From NCBI GenBank assembly GCA_029721435.1, contig CM056576.1, positions 119,339,166-119,403,165 of the forward strand: a stretch of 64,000 bases of DNA, written 5' to 3'. The stretch is from Gymnothorax reevesii. Taxonomy: Eukaryota; Chordata; Actinopteri; Anguilliformes; Muraenidae. Below are positions 1 through 10,434 of the stretch, piece by piece (the first letter of the stretch is position 1; the number at the start of each line of letters is the position of its first letter). The translations under genes were made by a program, and so were the position numbers. Under the pieces are notes generated by a model. It made no database searches and was not told the DNA's origin. It saw only the letters and a program-made list of their open reading frames with translations.

Positions 1-2131
1 GGTGTCCATGCTAATAGGTGAAAAGGTCAGGCCTGTGTCAGAGTCTGGGGCAGCCGGTTATCTCCGGGGTCAACGGCTGACGTGCTAGCCTGGGATTGCA
101 AAGTCATAGGAGCTGCGCCAGAGGGGTGCCAGGGTGAGTTTAGACAAAGAAATGACACCACCATTCCCTGTCCCCTAAGCAAAATTCACTTAAAATAGTA
201 CTGTTGAGGTGATCTGGTATTTTAATCTGAAAGGCTGCAGAAAAAGATTCTGCATAGATTTTCCATTTTTACTGTGCATGGCTTTGAAAGAACCAAAGAA
301 TTAGTATATCCACACAATTACTTGCACCCATTTCATCAGAAATTTTCCGTAAAATTCAGCAAATTATGGTTTGATTTAGTTCATCAATTCAGTGAATAAA
401 TCACTTCAACAATTACAATTAATAGTGAGTTAAGAAAATGGTAGGCCATATGAATTTGTCGTGATCAGTATATAGAGTAATGTAACAATGTGTGACGGAG
501 AAGCAGTGAAATATTAAACCAGGGAGGAGGTCATGCACTAAAATCTATGTGCCACAGCGAAAGAGATTGTACAAGTAACGTCCTGTCAAGAGTACACTAA
601 GGATCAAGAAAGGGATTTAAATAAGAGGACAGACTTTAGTTCTGCATGTGGTCTGAATGTCCTCCAGGCTTTTGACAGTGTCTTTAGCCATCAATCACCA
701 TGAGACAGTAACTTCCTACTGACATCCCAATAAAATGGACCAGTGCTCAACTGAAATATCTACCATTCCTTGTCAGATCAAGAATAGAAAACGGTTTCTT
801 ATTCCCTCACTACCTCCATCACATTGAGGTCATGATCTGTACTTTTTTCTTTTTGCTTGAACACCCCAAACTCAAGGCCCAACAACTCACCTATTTTCAT
901 GTCTGGGTCTTTGAATACTCACTCTCTTAAATTTTAACCCTTCCTCCACCTCAATCTAACATTCAGTGGAAACTATCCAGCACTTCTTCCACATTTCGCA
1001 GAAGCTGCTTTCGTACACTATCAACATTTACACCATCCATCAGACGTTTGAAATCGAAAGTCATTTTCGGGGATATGAATGGGAAGAAACTTCACGATAC
1101 ATCAAGACAACGTCCAAAAACATACAGTCGACTCAGGGACTTTCTGGAAAGAAAATTGCAAACGGGTCGGTCACAATCAGGGTGCATTAACAGTTTTGCT
1201 GGATGTTATAGTCTTATAACCTGACTATTTAATATGTAAATAGCATATTACAAGTAGGTTTGGTTTATACTTTTTGTGAACGCCACAATGGTGAACGTGC
1301 CTTGCAATCTGGAATTTTAGTGTGACCAGGTGTTAATGCTTATTTTTGTGTGTTTATTCTTTGTTTTGTGTGGTAAACCTGCCATGGCTTGAACATTTAT
1401 TTGTAACTATATATTGTTTTTTGTATATGCCAAAAAAATCATCAAAATGGGAGCGAAATATCTGAAATGGCGTGCATTTATTGAAATTGTGCATTTTGTT
1501 ATAGAATTGCACCAATTTCAACATGTATCACTGTATTATAACCCAGTGTTGTTTAAACTACCTTGTACAACACGATCATGTCTCATTTTGATTACCAAAG
1601 GCTTGGCATTTATGGTATAGTGACCTTTGTATGCGCATGATGCATGTGTTTTCATCACAACCATTCAAGCTGGAAGACAGTCGATCTGCCAAAAAACTTG
1701 TGTCCGTGACGTGTTCTTGTCTCCATATAGAGCCAACAGCATTATGCCAAGGGGTTATCTTTTCACATTGTGTCAAGCTAGATGATAAGACACCTTTTGG
1801 TAATAAATGTTACTCAATCTTATACCATTCCTCGGGAATAACCGTCTGTCACAGACGCGTGTTGTGTCCGTGACACGAAGGATACCTGCTGTCAGTTAAT
1901 TACCATGTCTATATACATCCGTTAATATACCGTGTGTATAAGAATGTTCTTGAACAATGTTCTTTTTTATCAAATAGAGCACAACATGTTAGAAATTTAG
2001 TGAAACAAGATAATTAATTTATGGTAGTGTCTGTGACATTGTATATACGCCCTGACAGGCATATGTTGAAATGTTGATTTCTGCAAAACTACAGAAGATT
2101 TGCTCCTGAAATTTGGAGGTTAGTAACACAA

Positions 2132-2132
<1 letters not shown>
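1..2132. other. No gene recognised; unique-looking AT-rich DNA
   Basis: No coding exon, RNA gene or known repeat was recognised. Open frames here are short and resemble no known family. A perfect 7-bp-arm palindrome (CGTCTGT/ACAGACG) lies at 1841-1855. The string TGTGTCCGTGAC occurs twice (about 1699 and 1864), with a variant near 2027, which may mark a decayed repeat. Confidence 0.5.

Positions 2133-2206
<74 letters not shown>
2133..2206. repeat. (TG)37 microsatellite
   Basis: This is an uninterrupted TG dinucleotide run of about 74 bp, read directly. It forces a run of alternating Cys-Val codons in one frame, which is not a gene. Confidence 0.97.
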
Positions 2207-2208
<2 letters not shown>

Positions 2209-2224
2209 TAGCATTAACGGTGTT

Positions 2225-2480
2225 TTCAGGTTTTTGGGGCAGAGAAATAATTTTCATGACAGTGACATGCCACAGAGCACCCTGATTGTGACCAACCCGA
2301 AAGCATTGAGTGGCTCCACTCAGTCATCTGATTTAAACCCAGCAGAGCAGTTGTGGGATCACCTGGACCTTTAAGTTCATTTGAGGTGTGCCCATCTTAA
2401 CAGACACACCTATGGAAAATATTGCAGTCCACGCTGAGAATGATGGCTTCGTAAATTAATATCCTGAAAGCCAAAATCAG
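2225..2480 (+). pseudogene. Tc1-type transposase C-terminal scrap
   Basis: The plus-strand translation contains SSDLNPAEQLWDHLD. This matches the end of the catalytic domain of Tc1/mariner transposases (S-P-D-L-N-P-I-E-x-L-W), here with I changed to A before the catalytic Glu. Upstream, FHDSDMPQST could be the decayed second-Asp motif (FQQDN). A stop follows at once, and residues resembling the usual HLWE..LQ tail continue in the same frame. No terminal repeats were found and the N-terminal half is missing. The scrap lies just downstream of a TG microsatellite and just upstream of another Tc1 element of a different family. It is not functional. Confidence 0.6.
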
Positions 2481-2542
2481 TAGTTAAAGCTCATGTCAAT
2501 TCTTCGATGAGAAATCACAAAAATAGAAAATGGTGTAATTTA

Positions 2543-4072
2543 TACAACCCAATTCCGAAATAGTTGGGACAAAGTGTAAACTGTGAATAAAATCAAAATG
2601 CAATGACTTTCAGATCACATGAGCCAATATGTCACTTACAACAGAACATAGAAAACATTTCAAAGGTTGAAACTTAGATAGTTTACATTTTTATCCGCAA
2701 AATGAGCTTATTTCAAATTTTCTGGCTGCAACAGGTCTCAAAAAAGTTGGGACACAGGCAAAAAAGGGCTGAAAAAGCAATTGCTATACAATGTATAAGA
2801 GAATCAGCTGAAAGAACATCTAGCAAGTAATTAAGTTAACTGGCATCAGGTATGTAACATGATTGGCTATAAAACGGATGTCTAAGAGAGGCTGAGTCTC
2901 TCAGAAGTAAAGATGGCCAGAGGCTCTCCAACCTGTAAAGGCCTGCATAAAGAAAATTGTGGAATGCTTTAAAAACAATGCTCCTCACTGTCAAATTACA
3001 AAGGCTTTGAAGGTCTCATCATCAACAGTGCATAACGTCTTCCAAAGATTCAGAAAAATCTCTGTGCATAAGGGACAAGGCCGAAGACCTTTACTCGATG
3101 CCTATGATCTTCGGGCCCTCAGACTACACTGCATCACTCACCAGCATGATTCTGTCATTGACATTACTAAATGGGCCCCGGAATACTTCGAGAAACCACT
3201 GTCTGTAAACACAGACTGCCGTGCCATTCACAGATGCCACCTAAACCTCTATCATGCAAAAAGGAAGCCATTGTTGAGCATGATCCAGAAGCGCCGCCAT
3301 GTTCTGTGGACCAAGACTCATTTAAAATGGACTGTAGCAAAGTGCCAAAGTGTCCTGTGGTCAGACGATTCCAAATTTGACATTCTTGTTGGAAATCATG
3401 GGAGACGTATCCTCCGGGCTAAAGAGGAAAAAGACCACCCCTCCTGTTATCAGCGTTGTGTTCAAAAGCCAGCATCTCTGATGGTATGGGGATGCATTAG
3501 TGCATATGGTGTGGGACACTTGCATGTTTTAAAAAGCACCATGAATGCTGAAAGGTATATAAAGGATTTACAGCAACATATGCTCCCCTCCAGATGACAT
3601 CTATTCCAGGGAAGGCCTTGCGTATTTCAGCAGGACAATGTAAAACTACATACTGCATCTATCACAACACAAGAGCCGGTGTGCTGAACTGGCCTGCCTG
3701 CATTCCTGATCTTTCACCGATTGAGAACATTTAGCGCATAATTAAACGATAAGTCCGTCAAAGGAGACCCAAAACTTTCCAGCAGCTGGAAGCCTGAATT
3801 AAACAAGAGTGGGATCAAATTCCAGTGGCTAAACTCAAGACACCTGTCTCCTCAGCCCAGATGCCTCCACTCTCTAAGACCTGTAGCAGCCATGAAATTT
3901 GAAATGAGCTCATTTTGTGGATAAAATTGTAAAATTTCTCAGTTTCAGCATTTGCTATGTTATCTCACTTCTATTGTGAATAAAATACTGGCTGGTGTGA
4001 TTTGAAAGTCATTGCGTTTCGATTTTATCCACAATTTACAGTTTGTCCCAACTAATTTGGAATGGGGTTGTA
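2543..4072 (+). mobile_element. Tc1-type DNA transposon, copy A (defective)
   Basis: The element is about 1.53 kb and is bounded by TA dinucleotides and inverted terminal repeats of about 75 bp. The left end begins ACAACCCAATTCC with AGTTGGGACA inside. The right end carries TGTCCCAACT and GGGGTTGTA. The same family recurs at 45505-47090. Between the ends is a decayed transposase reading frame on the plus strand. Cut-and-paste Tc1 elements insert at TA and duplicate it, which fits the flanks. Confidence 0.9.
2913..3880 (+). pseudogene. Tc1-type transposase pseudogene (copy A)
   Basis: This encoded the transposase that cuts and rejoins the element ends. The longest open part, 2959-3597, holds the helix-turn-helix region ([17 protein letters not shown]), then LYHAKRKP, the first catalytic Asp in [10 protein letters not shown] (codon 3364-3366) and the conserved [17 protein letters not shown] block. 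A stop at 3595-3597 falls where an Arg codon is expected. Beyond it FQQDN still carries the second Asp (codon 3634-3636), and SPIEN carries the Glu near 3723. The Asp-Glu spacing is 16 nt short and out of frame. The likely ATG (2913) is in a different frame from the body, and three codons after QRFR are missing relative to copy B. It is certainly inactive. Confidence 0.85.
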
Positions 4073-4159
4073 ATTTAAATACTTTATTCCCCCAAAAATT
4101 ACCTGTGATAGTACTTAATAAAATGCATGTTGGTGTTTGCACCATTTAATTAACTATTA

Positions 4160-4305
4160 TATACTCTTCCCAAAAAGAAACTACACATTGTTGTTAGCAT
4201 AAATTTATTATACATGAAATGTTTTGACAAATGTGGAAAACACATTGAAAAGAAAGTATAATCAATAATTTAATATTTGTATAGTTTCTTTTTTGGAAGA
4301 GTATA
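4160..4305. mobile_element. 146-bp TA-ended MITE
   Basis: Terminal inverted repeats of 24 bp (4160-4183 and 4282-4305) match at 23 of 24 positions. They begin TATACTCTTCCCAAAAAG. The short AT-rich interior has no coding potential. The size and TATA ends fit a Tc1/mariner-type MITE mobilised in trans. Confidence 0.85.
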
Positions 4306-4975
4306 CAAACAGTTCCAAGGAATGCAGTAGCAAGTAACTACTGGAATGACAAATATATGTCCGTATTTTTGCAATGCATGTATTTTTTGGCAGTGTGAAT
4401 GGTAGCCTGGGGGCTCACAACATTTCTCTCAGGTCAGAATGAATTAAACTGGTAGAAAATTCCAACTATTCAAAGAAAAACGCGAGAGACACTGCATGTT
4501 AAGACCTGGGCAATATCATGGACAAAAACTGGCTAACATTAGCAGGACATACCTGGCTTCAGTTCCATCTGGGGTTGGGTAGTGTAAAACGGCAAGGGTT
4601 CTGCAGAAAACCGCTATGGCTCCACCCACACCTCTTGTTGTGGTTTCCCGACTAGAAGTTTACATATTTTTGAGGTCCCCTTGTTCGTGAATAATTGGAA
4701 AGAGACAAAATCTTCAGAAGCAATCTTTATTCTTGAATCGTGCGATAATCCAAACCCGGTGAGCAGTCCCTGGCCAAGAAGTGCTAACTCGGCGTTCTTC
4801 ACAGAGCAATATTTATGGAAACACTCAACCAACCTTGCTCCCATCAAATTACATGGGTTATAACCATCTTATCTTAAACGTTTTTTCATTCTCTAGCTTT
4901 CTTTATTAAATCATAGTGGAGCACAGAAATGCTGGTTTAAAAAAAAACAAGTGTAGAAGCGAGCAGAGCTCAGAT
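4306..4975. other. No gene recognised
   Basis: AT-rich DNA with no recognised exon, RNA gene or repeat. Overlapping short frames on both strands at 4614-4863 look like chance. Confidence 0.5.
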
Positions 4976-5080
4976 ATACCCGCTTTATGTTTGAACGAAT
5001 CCGGGCGCACAGACACACGGACAGACGGACGGACGCACGGAGCGCTATATACCCCCGACTATGCTGTAGTGGGGGTATAA
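4976..5080. repeat. ACGG-rich tract ending in a C5/G5 hairpin
   Basis: A tract of degenerate ACAG/ACGG tetranucleotides (5015-5041) is followed by a perfect 9-bp-arm hairpin: TATACCCCC at 5048-5056 and GGGGGTATA at 5071-5079. The same tract-plus-hairpin layout recurs at 53651-53722, and a similar hairpin ends a repeat at 20225-20259. This suggests a dispersed repeat family of unknown class. Confidence 0.6.
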
Positions 5081-5187
5081 TAAAAGAATATATACTAAAA
5101 ATGGTGTGGAAAATTACAGTATAAGGGTGGAAAGACACAGTCAGATGAATAGGATACAAGTAGATACATAGGCTAAATGATTAAATT

Positions 5188-5322
5188 GATTATGTTTTCA
5201 GTAACAATCTATGATTTTACTGAAAAAATATTGATCAAAGCTACAGAAATCAAATACATCATCTGATTATGTTTTCAAATCAACAAAACAGAAGCCTGCT
5301 TACTAATCAAAGCTACAGAAGC
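5188..5322. repeat. Imperfect tandem duplication, unit about 72-77 bp
   Basis: GATTATGTTTTCA occurs at 5188-5200 and 5265-5277. ATCAAAGCTACAGAA occurs at 5234-5248 and 5306-5320. The order is the same in both units, indicating a local tandem duplication with some indels. Confidence 0.65.
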
Positions 5323-5324
5323 CC

Positions 5325-5525
5325 ACTGCTTATGTGTGTGAGCTGCTTATGCATGCGTGAATTGAATTGCTTGCATGTGTGTGTGACTATGTGTGAACTG
5401 CTTGTATGTGTATGTGTGTGTGTGTGCTGCCTGTGGCAGTGCATGTATCTGTGTGCACTGCTCGTGAGTGTGAACTGCTTGTATGTGTGAATATGTTATG
5501 TTATGTGTGTGTGTGTTACTGCTGC
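5325..5525. repeat. Degenerate TG-rich minisatellite
   Basis: Repeated units resemble GAACTGCTTGTATGTGTG, with short TG runs between them. The open frame here is rich in Cys, Val and Leu because of the repeat, not because of a gene. Confidence 0.7.
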
Positions 5526-6786
5526 TTACATAATATGGTTATTGATCATGATTATTGATTATGGTTATTCAACATGGCAATTGATCTACTGATGAATATG
5601 ATGAGAAATATTGAAATATAGTCTTCAACACTCTCCTATAGAATGCTGGCAATGGTTTGCCAATATAACTGACAGCCATTGGCTTACAGTAAGACTACGC
5701 ATGGATCTTCTGCTTGGCGAGTTGCAAGGATACGCAACATACAACTACAATGGGATGGTTCCAAATTAGGGAAAACATAGGTAATAAAATGTAATCCAAT
5801 CAAAGTAGCAAGAGACACCCACATGGGACTTAGTTTTGTTCAATTCTGAGGTCTGAGACAGGTCTAATTACTGCAAAACATTAGCAGATTTTTAGAAAAT
5901 AACAGCAATAATATACGAGACCTGTGTTTTAGGATGGAGGACATGTTTTACACAGAAGAGATTTAGGATGTGAAAAGTTTATGAAATTAATTGAAGTAAC
6001 TTTTCTTCATAAGTAAGACAGCATGGCTCAGAATCAAAATATTTAATAATAATCTCCACCCAAATGATGGAATCATAAGGGTTGAATAATTCCAGGCTAA
6101 GGTGCAAAGACTCTGTGTATTGCAAAACTTTCTCAACCCAACAATTTACAATATAATATTGGCATTCAAGCATTTTACAATGCAGCAGATGTAAGTGAGA
6201 GTGAGTCCAAGAAGGGAAAATGTGTCATCTATTCGCCGAAATGAGATGACATGCTCCAAATGTTGTAAAGAAACCCTTTAAAATTCAAACAAGACCTCGC
6301 TTCACATTGTTCGATACAAGTAACAGGAAGTGATATCAACAGCCTTGAGGTCAAGTGGCGTGGGTGAGTGGGTGAAATGCCCTGTGTCTTGCAGCAGTCA
6401 GAGGTCAAATGGCTTTACAGTGCTTTCTGGGAAGCTGAATCATCTGACCTTCACGGTCATTTAGGAGGGGAATTTGGATTGGACTTAAGCTATCAGAGTG
6501 TAATTGTTGGCAGTGAGTGCCAGTGATGGTGTCAGTGTGGGGTCAGTTGGTGATGCGGAGCTATGAATGATCGGCTCTGACACACACGTCTTTCTTCTTC
6601 TTTTGAAGGGAATGCAAATGCAGGGAGATTTGAAGGCAAAAGTATCTATGGTTGCAGTAACCTTTTGTTCCCCAAGACATCCACGCAGACTCTGTAAGAA
6701 CTGAGGTCTGTCATACTATAATACCATGTAAAATAAAATAACTGCTGACATAATTCCGCCCAAAATCACAAATGATATACCTAATA
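5526..6786. other. No gene recognised
   Basis: Unique-looking, AT-rich sequence with no recognised coding exon, RNA or repeat. The open frame at 5979-6173 (minus) shows no known motif. Confidence 0.5.
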
Positions 6787-6884
6787 TACTGAGTACAAAT
6801 GAAAACGCACCACTTGAAAAAAGTCAATATTTAAGTTCAAATGAACTTCAATATAATTTTCATACAACAACAACAACACTACAG

Positions 6885-6892
6885 TGACGTCA
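6885..6892. promoter_or_regulatory. Perfect CRE palindrome in Tc1 copy C leader
   Basis: TGACGTCA, the full cAMP-response element that binds CREB/ATF factors, lies about 200 bp upstream of the transposase ATG. An 8-bp match can be chance, so a promoter role is inference. Confidence 0.35.
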
Positions 6893-7093
6893 CCCGATAT
6901 GCCAAGTGCATGAAATGCAAGAATTTCAAGTTAACTGTAACGCAAGGCAATTTTTTGCAAAAACGCAACATCTTGCACGCACACCACGGGAAAAATGCAT
7001 TTCACTCTGAATTTGTGCACACATTGCCTTTAAAAGCATGTGAATCCAAATAAAATTTCACTTCTTCACTAACACTTGTGAAACGTCGACACT

Positions 7094-8107
7094 ATGCCGC
7101 GACTTACAGCCCCTGAACAGGAACGTGCCATAGGCATGCTTCAAATTGGCGCTAGCACCAGGGAAATTGCCAGACGACTACACTGCGCACACACAACGAT
7201 CGCAAGACTCCATCAAAGGTTTCTGCAAACGAGGAGCACTCGGGACCGTCCTCGACCGGGTCAACAACGTGTCACAACGGCACGTCAGGACCGTCAGATC
7301 GTACGGGATCATGTCCGAGACCGAACACTACTAGCGACAAGAACGGCTGCTCAAGTCCAAGAACGACGTGGATTCATTCACCCCAACACCGTACGGAACC
7401 GTCTGCGAGCTGCAGGCCTGCGTGCACGACGTCCTTATTTCGGCCCCATATTGACGGATCATCACCGAAACCAGCGTCTACAGTGGGCAAACAGGCACCA
7501 GAATTGGCGACTACGACAATGGCACGGTGTAATCTTTTCTGACGAGTCACGATTTCACTTAAGGAACGCAGATGGCCACATACGTGTTTGGCGGAGACGT
7601 GGTGAACGTTATAACGCCGATTGCGTCGTTCAAACGGACCGTTGGGGTGGTGGCAGCGTTATGGTGTGGGGTGGAATAAGCTACCGTCACAGAACCCCTC
7701 TCCATATCTGCAGAGGAAGGGTGAACAGCGTCTACTACCGGGACCAGGTGCTGCAGAACCATGTTGTACCGTTCTTCAACCAACACCACGATGTCCACAC
7801 GTTCCAACAGGACAACGCTAGGGCACACACTGCAAGGGTGTCCATGCAGTACCTTGCTTAGCAGAACATCCCCGTGCTTCAGTGGCCAGCTCTGTCACCC
7901 GACCTCTCCCCTATCGAGCACTTATGGGATGAAATTGGACGACGACTTTCACGTCGACGCCATATGGACAGCATCCGAGAACTTGAGGTTGCCCTTGTTC
8001 AGGAGTGAAATGCTATCCCTCAGAACACTATCCAGAGACTGATCAACTCCATGCAACGACGATGCACCGCATGTGTCAATGCAAATGGCGGTCACACCCG
8101 TTATTGA
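7094..8107 (+). pseudogene. DD34E Tc1/mariner transposase with two in-frame stops
   Basis: The frame is 337 codons long, the usual size for the family, and has no frameshift. The N-terminal region (residues about 5-45) is a helix-turn-helix (ASTREIARRLHCAHTTIARL). It is followed by a basic RDRPRPGQ linker and a second DNA-binding segment. The catalytic triad is visible: Asp150 in FSDESRF, Asp240 in FQQDNARAHTA and Glu275 in LSPIEHLWDE, with exactly 34 residues between the second Asp and the Glu. The glycine-rich WGGGSVMVWGGIS block is intact. Codon 256 is TAG (7859-7861) where CAG (Gln) is expected. Codon 305 is TGA (8006-8008) where TGG (Trp) is likely. The ATG opens the conserved N-terminus. 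Two point changes appear to be its only gross defects, so the element is inactive but recent. Confidence 0.92.
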
Positions 8108-8302
8108 CTTTCCTGTTTGACCCCTACACCAGTTAAACCTCTCTCGCACATTAACATTATCGTGAATGAAATTGAATGATGTTTACATTTCTTCTTAAAT
8201 CATTCATTATCTCAAATGCATCATACGTATATACTTCACATATCAATTCGTGGAGCTATTCCAGATTTCGTGAGTGGTGCGTTTTCATATGGACTGAATA
8301 TA

Positions 8303-10434
8303 AAACCATTCTATTCTTGCTGCATGATTCCTTGATGTCCACCACATACTCATAGAAGCACCACAGCTGCCAATAAGGCCAATGGTCACACAACATATTC
8401 ACACACAGACAGTGCATGTGTATAGATGAGCAGTGATGAGCAGCACTGCCTGAGTAGTAACGTATGCAGTGCATCAGAGATGGTTCTGCCAGGCACATAA
8501 ATGTTCAGGCAAAAAAGGGAAGGTTCAAAAGACTGAATTGACACCCACGCAAAACAGGACATTCTCAAATCCACTGGTGGATAAGTACACAAGGTGTGCG
8601 AAGGAATGCGAGGCACTGCTTCCATCTAATCCCCATCTGACAAAGCGCTGAAAGGGAGCTTTTCATTGATACTCCTTTGAAAAAGTGAGCATTCAACAGA
8701 TGTGAACTCACTCTGAACTACAGTATGACACAATACCCCGAAAGATCAGAGCCGGCTTTGTTTGGCTGCTTTTTCTTTTGCCCTTTGCATCTGTCCCTCA
8801 ACCTTTCTCCCACTTTAATTCCGCACCTCACCCTCTCCCTAAATCCCTCTTAAAAGAACACTCCCCATTCCTGCCTTTACATTCCTTGATGCTTTCCCCC
8901 TTGACATTTGCTCCACCTGTATCAATGTTCCTTGTGCGCTCTGTCTCTAAATCCCTTTCACTTACTTCGTCATAGTTCTGCACTCTAAAATAATTCCACC
9001 CTGCCCTTAACTGGGAACCCAGTTTGGTCAAATGACTCTTAGCCCCGCAGTTACTGAGTCAGCAGTCAACGCTTGTTAAATGTCGATCAGAAGAAGTACA
9101 CATATGGCCCTTGCCGATATTGTCACTTATAATGCTGCCCCACTCCAGACCCCTAATGAAGAAACCCAGCTGGGCAAACCTGGGTTCTCATGCAGAAAAC
9201 GTCCATCAAAGAGAATATTGTGCAAGACATAACAGGTGTGAACGTGAAGCTTAACATTGTGAAACTTTAATTGTGGAGAACCCTGCTGGCTCAGTAAATG
9301 AGCATGTCAGTTAATTGCCATTCACTCAAAGGAGAAGGGCTCTACTTCACCCACTGAGACTCTGTTGTGGCTCTGGCACTTGATTGACACAACTGATTTA
9401 TTGGAAATGCATACCCCACGTCTCAGCAGTTAAGTTTACAAAAATACCAAAAATTCCTAGAAGAGGAGACAATTCAGATATAAGACATTCCATTTGACCT
9501 GAAAAATTAGGCATTTTTATACAACCCAGCCAACATTCAACGTTCTCGCAACAATACTGTAATGCTTTGTAAATGTGATAGCATTGCCAGTACATGGCAG
9601 CAACTTTTCGAGAACTTTTTTGAGTTAGATCGAACGATCCATCACGGCAAAACTACTTCTCTGAAAGGAAAAAAAAGCTTCAAAGGACTCTTTGACGGTG
9701 ATCTTTGGCAAACGGTGGGTGTTAAATAGTTCAAGCGCTTTGAAATATGAAACACACTAAATTTTGACAAGCTTGAAATTCAACAATAAGCAAAAAGTAC
9801 ACCAGAAGGGTGAAAGCTAAAATAAAACGACAGATAGTACGGCATTTAAGTTTTGATAATGGGAGTCATGAAGAGTGAATAAGAGTGAATATATATGGTG
9901 CCTGCATTGTGAAACATAATCTTTTCATTAATCTTTGATCTAAAGATCATAATCTTTTCTGTTTCATTATATATTTTGTTGTGCATGTCAAAATGGAAAG
10001 AATAGATAAACTTAGCAAATATGTGTGCCTAAAAAAACTAAAAGCAAGAGTCTCTTAATTAAAACGACATAGCAAAGTTCTCACCGCCTCAGGCAGGAAA
10101 TTACCTGCCACCAGCTGAGACAAGGATTTCTCCATTTCATTAGAAAATTATCATCGTATTGTCAGTATAAGGCAAACTACCAAGTAAATCAAATAGTAAT
10201 ATTTCATCTTAATAGCTAAATACACAGCATTGATTTTTTTTCCCCCACTGTAAATTACACTTTATTCACAAGAATGACATTTAATTTAAGGAATTACCAA
10301 ATGTGTAATGAAAAATTGTATGTCATCTTTGTGAATAAATGTTTTTGATAGGCCTTAGGTTTTCCACGGCTTAAAAATGGCTTTTTCCACTGATAAAAAC
10401 ATATAAACTTGTGGAATTATTTATGAAATAATAT
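8303..10434. other. No gene recognised; includes a pyrimidine-rich tract
   Basis: No exon or RNA gene was recognised. The part at about 8780-8990 is C/T-rich on the plus strand. A GGCAGG/CCTGCC palindrome sits near 10094. The part at 9040-9330 has a mixed, non-repetitive composition. Confidence 0.5.

Larger units (their letters stand above)
6787..8302 (+). mobile_element. Tc1/mariner transposon, copy C (nearly intact)
   Basis: A 1.5-kb element whose ends share AAAACGCACCACT in inverted orientation (about 6799-6813 and 8272-8286), each within about 20 bp of a TATA/TA boundary. One long transposase frame fills the centre. Its coding DNA is visibly more GC- and CpG-rich than the AT-rich flanks. 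It is far better preserved than the other Tc1 copies here, so it is probably the youngest arrival. Confidence 0.85.

Noticed and set aside
2132..2374. Open frame starting with repeated Cys-Val
   Set aside because: It is the translation of the TG microsatellite running into a Tc1 scrap.
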